From: Dipteris shenzhenensis
Taxonomy: Eukaryota > Polypodiophyta > Polypodiopsida > Gleicheniales
Strand: one strand, 5' to 3'
Length of the DNA: 64,000 nt
Assembly: GCA_047967505.1 (NCBI GenBank)
Contig: CM106538.1
The position numbers and the translations under genes were made by a program. Below are positions 21,749 to 31,620 of the stretch, piece after piece; positions within the stretch are counted from its first letter, which is position 1, and each line of letters starts with the position of its first letter. The notes under the pieces are model-generated. The model had not been told where the DNA came from and did no database searches. It saw nothing but the letters and a program-made list of their open reading frames with translations.

Positions 21749-22124
21749 ATGGCTTAGAACAATTCCGGAGTCCTCACACAGGAGGATAAGTTGGATGGCA
21801 CCAACTACTCCTTGTGGAGTTTTATGGTTCGCAACATCTTGGTTGGCAAACATCTATAAGATTATGTCAATGGAGATGAATCAAGGCCAGAAACTGTGGC
21901 TACACCTGTCACTCCCACTCAAGGTGGAGGCAGGGGTAGAGGTCAAGGTGCAGGACAAGTGATAGGAGCAGCAGCTATTACTTTGGTGGCTCCCATAGTA
22001 GAACGAAAAAGATGGGATTCAGGGGATGCACAAGCTCTTTCAGTTATTTCCCTTTCTGTCAAGAGGTTTATCATTCCTCAAATTCGGTCATGCAAGACCT
22101 CGAGGGCAGCTTAGGATATTTTAG
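21749..22124 (+). pseudogene. Copia gag, N-terminal part
   Basis: From an ATG at 21749 the region encodes LDGTNYSLWSFMVRNIL, the usual start of UBN2-type Copia gag, with stops at the fourth codon and after VGKHL. A Gly-rich RGG-like stretch (GGGRGRGQGAGQ) near 21,920 is unusual. The frame is cut by an inserted ORF1-only LINE after the words GATATTTTAGAGA. Confidence 0.75.
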
Positions 22125-23204
22125 AGAAAGAAAGAAAGAAAGTTTATTAATGTCCACTCGAGACCTAAAAAGGTCTATGGGACAAAAGAGACCTGCTTAT
22201 ACATCAGTACAGAGAGGGCCATAGGCAACCTCCCTGGGAGTATCATCAGATTCCTCCAAAAAACAAAACACATAGAACATAAAACATAAAAGGAACTAAG
22301 TACTAGGCTATGGAGTGGCCATTACATCAGTTTAAGACTGAGGGTCTTTAGATTTTCTCTAATCACTGCAAGACCGTCACGATATACTGCCCATTTCCTG
22401 CTTCCCTGGCTGCCCGAACCTTGGCAAGCTCGGTAGCTTTGTTCTTCAGTTGGGTTCTTGTAAGCTCCTCAGCAATCCATATCTTTGTCCCCTTCAACTT
22501 ATAGGATTGTCATAGAATCCTCTTCCTGAGTGTCTTCGAGTTGAAGGTGATGACAACGTGTCCATTCCTGGGCGATAAATAAACTGGGGAAGACTCCTCT
22601 TCATCATCATTCTTGTCATCAGTTGGGCTTGCTGATCAATGCCCGGGACTGCTGCCTTGATTCTGTCAATTGCCTCCTCGAAAGTGTCATCCTCGAGCTG
22701 CCCATCGGGTATTCCCCCTATTCGAATCTTCATAGCATTCTCTTTCCGAAGGTGATGTTCTTGGATCTCTGTTTGGATGTCAACCTTGGGTTCAGCTGTC
22801 ACTTTCACCTGGATCAGCTCTCTAACCATGGAAATCAGCTGTGATGTTGGGGGCTCAGCTTTACATGTTTGTACGGCTGCTGCAATAATCTCCTGCTTCC
22901 TTGGACCTTCCAAAACTGCAATACGAGCTAGGGCTTGGCTGAGCTGGGACCTCAGGTCTCGCACTTCTTGCTGGAGATGGTAAATCTGCTCTTGCGGCTT
23001 GGTGGGCGTTGGGGGAGGTTGAATCTTATACCTAGAGTACGTCATGTCGAAGGGAGCAGGGGTTGTGGCTACCATGGCGGAGTAAAGCTTGGGGGGATGA
23101 GGGGAGGATGGGCTGGCCATATCAACTATCCCCCTTTTGGCTGGACTAACCCCTTGGCTGGGCCTAGGGTACAGCCTAGCCAAGAGTGGGGAGAGGAAGT
23201 GGAG
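22125..23204 (-). mobile_element. ORF1-only LINE derivative (HAL1-like) inserted in Copia gag
   Basis: A minus-strand insert of about 1.08 kb separates two halves of the Copia gag; the minus Copia copy shows the uninterrupted sequence. From its 5-prime end near 23,200 it carries a LINE ORF1 (23120 to about 22380), a short 3-prime UTR, a terminal hairpin (22176-22161, AGACCT/AGGTCT with a TTTT loop), the word GGACATTAATA and a TTTC tail (22141-22125). No RT sequence lies between ORF1 and the tail. A candidate 5-bp duplication AGAGA flanks the insert, though the low-complexity tail makes this ambiguous. The hairpin is shared with the RT-type LINEs in intron 4, so it probably used their machinery. 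Confidence 0.75.
22380..23120 (-). pseudogene. LINE ORF1 protein (coiled coil plus RRM-like domain), one frameshift
   Basis: The start is at 23120 (MASPSSPHPPK). Residues about 40-75 form a heptad-like coiled coil (EQIYHLQQEVRDLRSQLSQA then LARIAVLEG). A charged linker precedes an RNA-recognition-like block: AMKIRIGGIPDGQLEDDTFE, IDRIKAAVPG, then after a frame change near 22,545 HVVITFNSKTLRKRIL, a stop, YKLKGTKIWIAEELTRTQLK and ATELAKVRAARE. The KLKGT-x-IWIAEEL motif is the hallmark of LINE ORF1 RRM domains (RNP followed by a conserved helix). The same block is encoded at 29,664-30,075, which supports it as a real protein family. The role in LINEs is RNA binding and chaperoning of the ribonucleoprotein. 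Confidence 0.78.
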
Positions 23205-23900
23205 AGAGCATGTTTGCAACAAGAAATGATGCCAAGGTCTCATTCCTGAAGAAAGAGCTATCTCATACACACATGGATGAGGGAGATTCCATGAATGCTC
23301 ACCTCACCAAACTTCACGATTTGAGGGAACAGTTGCTGAATATAGATGAGATTATTCTAGATTCAGAGATGATTACCACCACTCTGAATTCTCTTCCTGA
23401 GTCCTATCTCAGTTTCCATACCTTGCTGAATTTATCATTGAGGGGGGGTAGCAATCCTCTTTCTTTTCATGAGTTGGTAGGACTCTTGTTGCAGAAAGAG
23501 CAAACAAGAAAGAACAATGCCACACGGGCTGGTGAGCATGCCATGCTTTCAAAGTTCAGGCCCAAAGGGAAAGGGCAGCAAAAGCAACATGGAAATCAGC
23601 CCACACATCAGCATAAAGCTGATTCTGGACAGCCCTCTCATAAGGCTAAAGGTGATGCAGAGAAGCCAAAGAGGAAGGGCATTTGTCACTACTGCAAGAA
23701 GCCGGGTCATTACATTGGTGAATGCAAGAAGCGAATAGCTAAAGAGAAGAAAAAGGATTCGGGTTTGGCTGTCTCAGATGCATCAGCTCCTAATGCACAT
23801 GAAGGAGGGGATGTTACAACCAACTTTGTGGAAGAAGATTATGTACATTTCAGATTTTCCAGTGGCTGGTCCAAATACTACGACTCTTGAGGATGACTCA
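23205..23900 (+). pseudogene. Copia gag, C-terminal part with zinc knuckle
   Basis: The open frame continues gag after the LINE insertion: MFATRNDAKVSFLKKELSHT, an LTKLHDLREQLLNI helix, LNSLPESYLSFHTLLNL, then a lysine-rich stretch and the zinc knuckle CHYCKKPGHYIGEC near 23,685-23,730 (C-x2-C-x4-H-x4-C intact). It ends near 23,890 by a frame change just before the protease region. Confidence 0.85.
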
Positions 23901-24536
23901 TATGCTTTCTTGACTTGCAGCTATGACCCTTCAAAAGATGCATGCTCTTTCATTGTCAATGAGACACTAAACACTTGGTATTTTGATAGTGGTGCTTCCA
24001 AGCACATCACTTCAAGGAAGAGTCTTTTTGCATCTCTGCATGCACCACCCGCTAAAAAGAAAGTGACATGTGCAAACAATTCTTCTTATTCAATGTGTGG
24101 AGTGGGTCATATCATACTTACCTCCACAGATGGCACAAATTTCAGAATTACTGATGTTCTCTATGTACCAGGTACAAAGAAGAATTTACTTTCAGTGTCC
24201 TCTCTCAATAGAGGAGGATTTTAGGTCATATTTGATGATGCTAAGTGTGTAGTCAGAGACAAATAGAATGATTATGCTTTGATGTTGTCTGGCACTTTGT
24301 ATCGGGGTCTTTTTAAGCTTGATATTTATGAGAAAAGATCTGATCTTGCACTTTCAGTGAGCACGCCCACTGCTACCATGCAGAATGCAGAGTTATGGCA
24401 TGCCAAATATGGACACATGAGCTATGGCAACTTGAAGAAAAAATCAAATGTGCTTATGCATTTGAAACACTTTGTGGCCATGGTTGAAAATGAGACAGGA
24501 CTCAAGGTGCAGACACTTCGCACTGACTGAGGGGGG
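23890..24536 (+). pseudogene. Copia protease and GAG-pre-integrase region
   Basis: The aspartic protease site is WYFDSGASKHITSRKSLF near 23,975, followed by VTCANNSSYSMCGVGHI and the NLLSVSSLNRGGF end. After stops near 24,224 and 24,267 comes LYRGLFKLDIYEKRSDLALS and the pre-integrase motif AELWHAKYGHMSYGNL. The sequence then jumps to HFVAMVENETGLKVQTLRTD near 24,480, so the integrase zinc domain and first catalytic segment are deleted. Confidence 0.82.
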
Positions 24537-25392
24537 GAATTTTGAAGGACAAAGGCATCACACATCAACTTAAAGTGAGGCTTACACCTTAGCAAAATTG
24601 CAAAGTTGAGCGGAAAAATCGCACTCTCATGGAGATGGATAGATGCATGCTCACTAGTAAGAAGGTGCCTCACACATTTTGGCTCAAAGGCCTCATGTAT
24701 GCCAGTTATGTTTTGAATCGGGCTCCCATAAAGGCTTTGAAGACAATAACTCCCTATGAGGCTTGGCATGGGAGAAAGCTTTTAGTGGATCACTTTAGAG
24801 TTTTTCGTTGTGTTGCATATGCCCACGTGCCTGTGGAGTTTCAACATAAGTTGTCAGATAAGGCACTAAAGTGTATCTTTGTCGGGTATAGTGCACAAAG
24901 CAAAGGCTATCATCTCTACAATCCTGACACTCGCAAGATTTTTGTGAGTAGAGATGTTATTTTTTCAGAGAATTCAGCTCATACACATGCTGAATTTACT
25001 ATTCCAGCTTCTTCAAATGATGTTTTTGAGGGGATGCTCCCTATAGCTTTTGGTTCTCCACCTAAGGCCCATGCTGAAAATCAGAATTTTCAGCAACCTC
25101 CTCCTGGTCCACATGCCCCAATTCAGCCACATGCTGATTTTGTCCCTCCACAGGCTGTGGATGATGTTGTCAGGCAAGAGATTCAAGAGATACATGCAGC
25201 CAAAACAGTTCCAAATTGGTTGCTACAGACTCTCAGGGAGACTAGACTTGAGGCACCTTTGCCTGGCAAGACTCATAGTGCAGTAAGGCACGCAGGGGGG
25301 GCTCTTTCTGTTGAGACAGCTTATGCAGGTACTCTTCTTGATGAAGACGAACCTAACACTTTTGCAGAAGCCAAGGAATGCCATGCACAATG
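24537..25392 (+). pseudogene. Copia integrase, C-terminal part
   Basis: It shows ERKNRTLMEMDRCM, FWLKGLMYASYVLNRAP, ITPYEAWHGRKLLVDHFRVF, CIFVGYSAQSKGYHLYNP and VSRDVIFSEN, the typical C-terminal integrase of Copia, followed by a proline-rich spacer before RT. A stop lies in the segment before ERKNRT. Confidence 0.85.
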
Positions 25393-26408
25393 AATTCCAG
25401 TCCATTGAGAAAAATCAGACCTGGGATGTTGTGGATTTACCACCAAGGAAACATGCCATTGGTACCAAATGGGTTTTCAAAGTGAAAAGGAAGCCAGATG
25501 GGTCCATTGAAAGATACAAGGCACGGCTGGTTGCCAAAGGCTATGCTCAGAAAAAGGGCATAGATTGTGAGGAGACTTTTGCTCCTACATTCGGGATGAC
25601 CACCATCAGGTCAATTATTGCCATGGCTGGAAATTTTGTTTGGAATGTCCATCCGTTGGACATAAAAACAGATTTCCTTGATGGGAAGTTGCAAGGCACA
25701 AAGTCTTATGGCTTGATGTTTCCCAAGGGGGGTGACTTGCAGATGCATGCTTACAGTGACTCAAATTGGGCTGGAGACTATGACACCAGGCAGTCCACTA
25801 GTGGTAATTGTTTCTTTTTGGGCAAAGCTTACATTTCGGCTGAGCAAGAAACAATCAACTGTGGCTACTTCCTCATGTGAAGCTGAGTACAGGGCAGCTT
25901 TCACAGCGACAGTTGAATGTGTTTGGCTGCATCGTTTGTTTGCTGATCTTCAACTCTTATTGGGCTGGAGACTATGACACCAGGCAGTCCACTAGTGGTA
26001 ATTGTTTCTTTTTGGGCAAAGCTTACATTTCGGCTGAGCAAGAAACAATCAACTGTGGCTACTTCCTCATGTGAAGCTGAGTACAGGGCAGCTTTCACAG
26101 CGACAGTTGAATGTGTTTGGCTGCATCGTTTGTTTGCTGATCTTCAACTCTTATTGGAGGGTCCTTCTCCAATCCTCACTGATAGTCAAAGTGCTATAGC
26201 AGTGGCAACGAATCTTGTGTTTCATGCTCGCATGAAGCACATTAAGGTTCATTATCATTATGTCAAAGAGAAGTTGCCTGCAGGGGAGATCAATATGATC
26301 TGTGTGTCAACACATGACAATGTTGCAGACATCTTTACCAAAGCACTTCCACCTGAGAAGTTTGAGGCATTTCGCAGTGCCTTGAACTTATCTCCTTTTG
26401 GTGATTGA
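25393..26408 (+). pseudogene. Copia RT and RNase H with internal deletion and 194-bp tandem duplication
   Basis: RT begins IEKNQTWDVVDLPPRKHAIG, KWVFKVKRKPDGSIERYK, KGYAQKKGIDCEETFAPT and DIKTDFLDGKLQ, then jumps near 25,700 to the RNase H side (MHAYSDSNWAGDYDTRQSTS). The palm motif with YVDD is deleted. A segment of 194 bp beginning GGGCTGGAGACTATGAC occurs at about 25,768 and again at about 25,962; being 2 modulo 3 it shifts the frame. The C-terminus, ILTDSQSAIAVATN, FHARMKHIKVHYHYVKEK, STHDNVADIFTKALP, is intact. Confidence 0.85.
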
Positions 26409-26445
26409 TCACTTCCTTGTACATCACATTGGCACTGCAAGGGGG

Positions 26446-26674
26446 TGTTAGAATTATTGGCATATTCTAGGCAGTGGCCAATGTAATCCATAAGTGAGAT
26501 AGGGGCACTTTTCCCTCACTAGGAGGTTTTTCCCCCTAACCACAGTTAGTGGGTTAGTATGGTTTTGTCACTTGGACAAAACCATCTCCTCACTTGTACT
26601 CACCTAATCTCTTCTATTGCATTCTACGTTTTGCTCTCTTGCTCACTCTTGCTTCCTGCTCCCACATTCTCACA
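26446..26674 (+). repeat. 3-prime LTR of the plus Copia element
   Basis: It follows the purine tract GCAAGGGGG, begins TGTTAGAATTATTGG and ends CATTCTCACA (229 bp). The 5-prime partner is only partial (20586-20716), so no target duplication can be checked. Confidence 0.85.
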
Positions 26675-26684
26675 AAAGCAAGAG

Positions 26685-26885
26685 AATGAGGAGAGGAGGA
26701 GCAGGATGGACAGGCTAAGGTAGTAGAGTGGAGAGGCTAGAATAGGAGAGTGGAGAGGGTAGCAAAGTGAAGAGGCTAGGGTAGGATAGTGGAGAGGCTA
26801 GAGTAGGAGGATGGAGAGGGTAGGGGAGTGGAGAGGCTAGAGTAGGAGAATGGAGAGGGTAGAGGAGAATGGAGAGGCTGGAGCA
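26685..26885. repeat. Purine-rich minisatellite
   Basis: Units of about 16-32 bp are built from GTGGAGAGGCTAGAGTAGGA and GAATGGAGAGGGTAG. The lower strand is pyrimidine-only over long runs. It lies directly after the Copia LTR. Confidence 0.8.
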
Positions 26886-26989
26886 GATTGGGGATGATGC
26901 AGGCGGCAAAAAAGGCCATGACGCGGCAAGAAACCATGTTCAAGTGTTTTAGAAAAGCGGGTAACTAGAACCCCCATTTTAAAGACAGC

Positions 26990-27640
26990 TGGCATTTCCA
27001 TTTCCGTTTCGGCAGCACGAAACAGCATTTCGTGCAACTATGGTCTCACACAAGCAATGGCTATGTGATTGAGGAGCTTCTTGATGATGAGCATGCGAGG
27101 TGGGATCAATACTTACATGACCCAAGAAGTGCCAAAACATCTAGGGCAAAGAACTATTCTACTTTTCCTTTTGACCTAGGTGCTTTGTATGTTGAAGCAT
27201 GTTTATTCTATAGCGGAGTTTTGGAGTTTATCCACCATCACTTGCAATTTTGAGGACAAAATTATATTTCAGCGGGGATGGTTGTAATGAAAGGCCAAAA
27301 GTTGGGCAAGTTAGTGGTGGTTAGGATTATTAGCACTTGGGGGTGTTTGCAAGATAGAGAGGTCAAAGGGGATAAGGAGTACTATATAAGTACCCTCCCT
27401 CATGCGCAATGTACTCTCCCTCCTCCTTCATACTTGCTGCCTACTCTCTCTCTCTCTCTCTGTCCTACCCCTCCTCCTTCCTTCTCTCCCTTCCTCTCGT
27501 GGATATCTCCATATGCATCCATGTTTACCCTTTTGTAGAGAGATCCAATTGGATACTTCATGTGGATCCCCTCCAGCAAGGTTCCATCCAAAAACTCTGA
27601 TCCTGTAACCAACTGCCTCCAAAACCATGTGAGCAATTCT
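26990..27640 (+). mobile_element. Possible LTR-retrotransposon 3-prime end plus LTR fragment
   Basis: A 73-codon frame (27,032-27,253) ends just before a TTGAGGACAAAATT phrase, which commonly precedes the polypurine tract in Gypsy elements. Then GCGGGGATGG and TTGTAATGAAAGG may start an LTR, and TATATAAG lies at about 27,382. Pyrimidine-rich sequence follows. This is pattern-based and weak; no pol domain is visible. Confidence 0.3.
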
Positions 27641-27958
27641 CAAGTGACCTCTTCCAAGGTACTTGTGGTGCATCAAATACGTCTGCATTGAAGCTTACCT
27701 TATGGCAGACTGGAGGTCTTTAACCAACAGCCCTGTTTTTGGGGAAAGTATTAGTCACCAATATGATAGATCCCTCACGGGAATCAGATATAGTAAGTCA
27801 CTATCATGTCCTACTTTGCACCAAAGATTTAGGCTTTTCCAGATCAATTTAATGAGGATCATGAGGCTGCTTAGAAACTTAAAGAAAGCATATCCTAGAC
27901 CTCAAGAACACGGACGCAATGCTGTCAAAAAAGAAGGGTCACTGCCCCGTTTGTGAGG
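27641..27958. other. Intronic sequence, unrecognised
   Basis: A 97-codon frame exists at 27,663-27,956 on plus, but I recognise no domain or family in it and consider it chance or decayed transposon. Confidence 0.3.
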
Positions 27959-28450
27959 ACAACATGGGCACAGGCCAGATAGGCAGACGTGAGAGAAGTA
28001 AAGATCTAGTGCATGGCAGCCTGATATGTTGAAGCGCCCAGCCATGTGGGCTGGGTGGCCCTGGAAGCTGCAGTAAGCCTGACAAAGGGAATCAATGGAG
28101 GGGTGTGATGAATTTTAAGGCCCCAAGCCTTCGGCCAGGTGTCTAAGGGGGTCGGTGGGCCAGGATATGAGGTCAGTCAGGTCTGCAGCTCAAACTGGTT
28201 GGCAGCAATCAGGTCAATCCAGGTCAGGGCCCCAGTGGCCATCTAAGAGAGAGGGGGGGGGAGGGGGGGGGGAACAACCCCTGTCCTATACAAAGGGCAA
28301 TACGCCCATAGTTTTGTCAATCACTGGAAGCTACGAAAGCCCCTTAGAGCATGTGGCAGTATCAGGAGGAGAGGCAGATTGCTACCAGACTAAGCAACAA
28401 AGGGCCCATTAATTAAAGCAGCACTTTTGGGTTTTTTTAATTAAAAAAAC
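27959..28450 (+). repeat. GC-rich LTR-like sequence
   Basis: This GC-rich block, with a poly-G run (28,248-28,272) and a TATA-like CCTATACAAAGGG at about 28,283, resembles the promoter portion of the family 1 LTRs. It ends in a perfect 20-bp palindrome of GTTTTTTTAA and its complement (28,431-28,450). No coding sequence. Confidence 0.3.
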
Positions 28451-28950
28451 ACTCCTATGTACAATTGGGAATGATCCTTGGGAGGGAGAGTTGGTTGATT
28501 TATTGGCTGCAGGTGTTATGTACATAGCAGAGTGCGTCTTGTACTCACATATGTCTGTTTCATTTACACACAAAAATTTGGCTATCTAGATAGCATGCTC
28601 TACATACTCTTCCAAAAGTAACTAAGTAAGCAAGGCTGAAAACTAGCATGGGTAGCCAAACCATCTATTCCAGCTTGGGGGATGTTTGTTTAGGTATCCC
28701 CCTCAATGGATGGTTCTCTGAAGGTCCTCTTATTCTCAATTGAGGCATGATTCATTCCCCTCATAGGGGCTGCTCTGATCCCCTTCGTCAATGCCCCTAC
28801 CTAGGTCCGAGTTTCCTTTGATGTCCATGCTTCGGCTGAACAAGCAATGGTTCCTCCCCAGGCTCTTGGTTCACCTATATGAAGTTTCCAGATTTTCTCA
28901 AAAATCTGGGTTTTAACTGACATCAGAGCAAGCGAGAGCGAGGAGCAACA
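28451..28950. other. Intronic sequence without recognisable feature
   Basis: I see no coding region, LTR or terminal repeat here. Confidence 0.4.
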
Positions 28951-28965
28951 CACACAGACTTTTGT

Positions 28966-29014
<49 letters not shown>

Positions 29015-29023
29015 GACTTTTGT

Positions 29024-29078
<55 letters not shown>

Positions 29079-29081
29079 TAT

Positions 29082-29115
<34 letters not shown>
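28948..29115. repeat. Compound (TC)n microsatellite with duplicated lead-in
   Basis: The phrase CACAGACTTTTGTAAAATC followed by (TC)n occurs twice in tandem (from about 28,953 and 29,011), followed by (CA)n, GAAA and GA units. Long Arg/Glu open frames here are artefacts. Confidence 0.9.
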
Positions 29116-29660
29116 CTTAACATCTGACAATGGCAATGCTATGCTCTGTACAAGGCAGGAACGGCTGCTGCTAGGAAAAAGTAGTCAGCTGTGAGGATAC
29201 GTGAAAATAAAACTAATACTTGCTTATAAAGGGTAGACAAGAATGATTGTGTAGGAGTGACTGTGAGCTGCACAGAAGCTGCATTAAAACTGAGGATGTG
29301 GGCATTTATATGTTATAAATGAGGGATGTGAAGATACATTTCAGCGCTGACCATGAGGGTGGAAAGGTATGAGAGAGAGAGAGTGGCAGGGTGGGCAGGC
29401 AATGAAGGGGGGAGGGGGGCGAGGAGAGAGAGATTTGTATGTGTGAGAATGGGAACTGATCTTGTGTGTGCACCTATGCCTTGATATTCAATAAGGGGGA
29501 AGGGGGGGGAGGAGAGAGATCTTGTGTGTGCACCTGTGCCTTGATATTGTAGCGTGCAATAGTGGGAAAAAGATTGTGTATGCACCGGTACATGCTATCT
29601 AGAATATATATACGCATATACAGGTTTTCAAGGCTCACTTTATCCATTCGATATGTTCTA
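29116..29660. other. Intronic sequence with a short duplicated phrase
   Basis: The phrase TCTTGTGTGTGCACCT(A/G)TGCCTTGATATT occurs twice (about 29,460 and 29,519), each followed or preceded by GGGGGAGGAGAGAGA-type sequence. Otherwise no feature. Confidence 0.5.
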
Positions 29661-30241
29661 TTGGGTGAAGGTTAGAGTGGGGGGGGCTCCCGGAAGGATG
29701 GTTCAAAGATGATGACTCTTTCAATGAGACTTTAGCACATGTCAAAGCAGCCATGCCTAATATTGAATGGAAGGTTGATGATGATAATGATGATGATGAT
29801 GATGACGGGGCAACTAATATCCGGCATTCCAAAGGACATGCTATTCTTACACTCGAGTCGTGAGATTTACGGATCAAGCTTCTTCGACAATCTTACAAGT
29901 TGAAAGGGACTAAGATATGGGTAGCTGAGGAACTTACACGGGCTCAATTGAAGAACAAGGCAACGGAATTAGCTAAAGTCAGGGCTGCTAGGAAGGATGG
30001 AAAATGGGCAGTTTATCGTGAAGGCATAGCACTAATCAAAGAGTTTAAATCAAAACCAAAAGACTCTCAGTCTTAAACTGATGTATGGCTGATTACTTCT
30101 TCAGACTATGATGTAGGTATTCTAAATAATTGGGGTTGCTTTTGCACTCCCTGGGATCTGCCATGTGCCCTCCCTAAAGCAGATGTACTAGACGGTTTTT
30201 TGCTGTCCCATTGACCTGTTGGTCTCCCGTGGACATTAATA

Positions 30242-30282
<41 letters not shown>
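29661..30282 (+). mobile_element. ORF1-only LINE derivative, 5-prime truncated copy
   Basis: ORF1 C-terminal half (29,664-30,075) runs in shifting frames: VKVRVGGAPG, DDDSFNETLAHVKAAMPNIE, an Asp-rich run, GHAILTLES, a stop, LLRQSYKLKGTKIWVAEELT, ATELAKVRAARKDGKWAVYR. It is homologous to 22,380-22,800 (minus). Both copies end ORF1 at a CTCAGTCTTAAACTGATGTA phrase, have a short 3-prime UTR, then the terminal hairpin (30,213-30,224, GACC/GGTC), GGACATTAATA and a (CT)n tail from 30,242. As in the other copy, no RT lies between ORF1 and the tail. Confidence 0.75.
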
Positions 30283-30284
<2 letters not shown>

Positions 30285-30376
30285 AGAGAGAGAGAGGTTT
30301 CCTCTGTTATTGTGGTAATTGGGAAAGGCACTTAAGGCTCTCTCGATATTTAACACCAGAGGCTTGTATAGAATTT

Positions 30377-30415
<39 letters not shown>

Positions 30416-30500
30416 GTTTCCTCTGTTATTGCGGTAATTGGGAAAGGCACTTAAGGCTCTCTCGATATTTAACACCAGAGGCTTGTATAGAATTGGTCAA
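30283..30500 (+). repeat. Tandem duplication of about 118 bp around (TA)n(GA)n
   Basis: The phrase (GA)n-GGTTTCCTCTGTTATTG through GAGGCTTGTATAGAATT occurs at about 30,284-30,377 and again at about 30,402-30,497 with one base difference, separated by (TA)n and (GA)n. The second copy continues into an open frame (IELVNRKRQYEKYIADQSIY) that I do not recognise. Confidence 0.85.
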
Positions 30501-30589
30501 CCGCAAGAGGCAATATGAAAAATATATTGCCGATCAGTCTATATACCTAGATGAGTCCAGGAACATGCCCAAACTCATCCTCTAAAAAC

Positions 30590-31272
30590 ACAACATAGTG
30601 GAGTTTCAATCTCATGATAGTCACTCATAAGGTTGAAAACCATAAACTCCATCATGCATAGCAGGGATTAGCTACTATGACATCCCCACTGACATCATCA
30701 ACGCTCAACAGTGGGTGTAGACCATAGTATAAACATTGCCAATCATTCTATACTATCACCCAATTAGCGAAGCAAAATAAAGCGTTACACCCATTATTCC
30801 AGGTCTTTCTTCACCATCCATCCTACTTGTTGCATGCACTGCTGCTTTGCCTAAGTAAAGGAACACAAAATTTCCCAATTGCAGTAACAAGGTTGTATGA
30901 AAACCCCGTCTCTCTGTACTAAGTTCTCAATGCGTGAAAATGAAAGTGACCCCAGTCACTAGAATTGCTAGACAGCAAGCTAAAGGGATTGACGAGATGG
31001 AGAATGATAAGACTTAATCGGCAAAAATATCTTCCAGTAATACAGATTAAGGGAGCATTCAACTGCTACACACTAGTAGTATGCCATTAGTTTAACAAAA
31101 GGCAACTCAGAGCTAGGGTAGAATCTATGCTTATATGAATCCAGAGAAAAATCAAAATATCAACAAGACACAAAATTCAAAAGTCTGCTTCTTTGCCACA
31201 GTTCATTTTGTAGCCTATAAGGGCAAGATGATCAACTTAGGTATTCAGAGCCTTCAGAAATTGTGAACTCAC
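30590..31272. other. Proximal part of intron 1, no recognisable feature
   Basis: Plain intronic sequence leading to the GTGAGT donor of exon 1. No repeat family recognised. Confidence 0.5.
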
Positions 31273-31620
31273 ATGACCACTTGCGTTTGCTCCAAATTTC
31301 ATCATGGGCATTTCATTGCCCTCTGCCTCGGCCTGCTTCAGCGCGTTAAGAATCTCTGGTGTAAGCCGTATCATCATAGCAAAGCGCCGCCCAGTTTCAG
31401 CAGGAGCGGCAAGGAGTTGATAGGTTTCCTCTTGAGAAGTGACCGAGACGCCCCCGTTGCCTGCACTGCCAGATCCAACAGCATCCTTTCCCAGTCCCAA
31501 AGCAGCTCTATCTTTCAGGGGAAGACCTGGACGCAAGGGCATAATCCCTCGCTTTTGAGGGGGGCCAAGCCGAGACTGTCCCCGGCTTGGCCCCTTGGCA
31601 AACTTATTGCTTGAGGACAT
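31273..31620 (-). CDS. Exon 1 of conserved plant nuclear protein (ELL-like N-terminal block)
   Basis: The exon encodes 116 residues from ATG at 31620, in the context CACCATGTC, to a GTGAGT donor directly after the last CAT codon. Residues 1-50 are basic and rich in Ser, Gly and Pro. Residues about 75-116 form the conserved part: a Gly-Arg-Arg-Phe-Ala-Met-Met-Ile-Arg-Leu-Thr-Pro stretch, a short helix, then MKFGANASGH. In human ELL a comparable order is seen (a leucine-threonine strand, a helix, then a Phe-Gln-Gly strand), so a divergent ELL N-terminal domain is possible, but I have only pattern resemblance. I chose this ATG because it is the first in the open frame and the conserved region lies well downstream. 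The next exon is 22 kb away. Confidence 0.8.

Larger units (their letters stand above)
20586..26674 (+). mobile_element. Ty1/Copia retrotransposon with partial 5-prime LTR, pseudogenised and interrupted
   Basis: The partial 5-prime LTR (20586-20716) matches the last 130 bp of the 3-prime LTR (26446-26674). A perfect primer site TGGTATCAGAGC lies at 20719-20730. Then come a GTAC-rich leader, repeats of a TTTGGGGCTTTT word (21,340-21,490), gag from about 21,749 (LDGTNYSLWSFMVRNILVG), an ORF1-only LINE insertion (22,125-23,200), gag with zinc knuckle, protease, a deleted integrase, a deleted RT and a partly duplicated RNase H. The RT lacks the YxDD region: a deletion at about 25,695-25,710 joins palm to RNase H. 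It cannot encode functional enzymes. Confidence 0.88.
1..31620 (-). other. Host gene locus with at least six exons and two giant introns
   Basis: This is the only cellular gene I can reconstruct. Six coding segments on the minus strand join through GT donors and AG acceptors with matching phases: 31620-31273 (phase 0), 9155-8932 (ends phase 2), 8810-8752 (ends phase 1), 8559-8207 (phase 0), 473-399 (phase 0), and 269 running off the window. The joined product is about 440 residues so far and has no internal stop. From memory of the family, blocks such as MKFGANASG, KVGHESFKF, LLVEAGSVWRKL, VQRFL and MAPGKYLLNPEVEKGSF match a conserved plant protein usually annotated as uncharacterised or dentin-sialophosphoprotein-related. 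The N-terminal block and the later helix-turn-helix-like segment also recall the ELL elongation-factor N-terminal region; that is inference. Introns 1 (9156-31272) and 4 (474-8206) are filled with transposons in both orientations; introns 2, 3 and 5 are 121, 192 and 129 bp. Confidence 0.8.
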
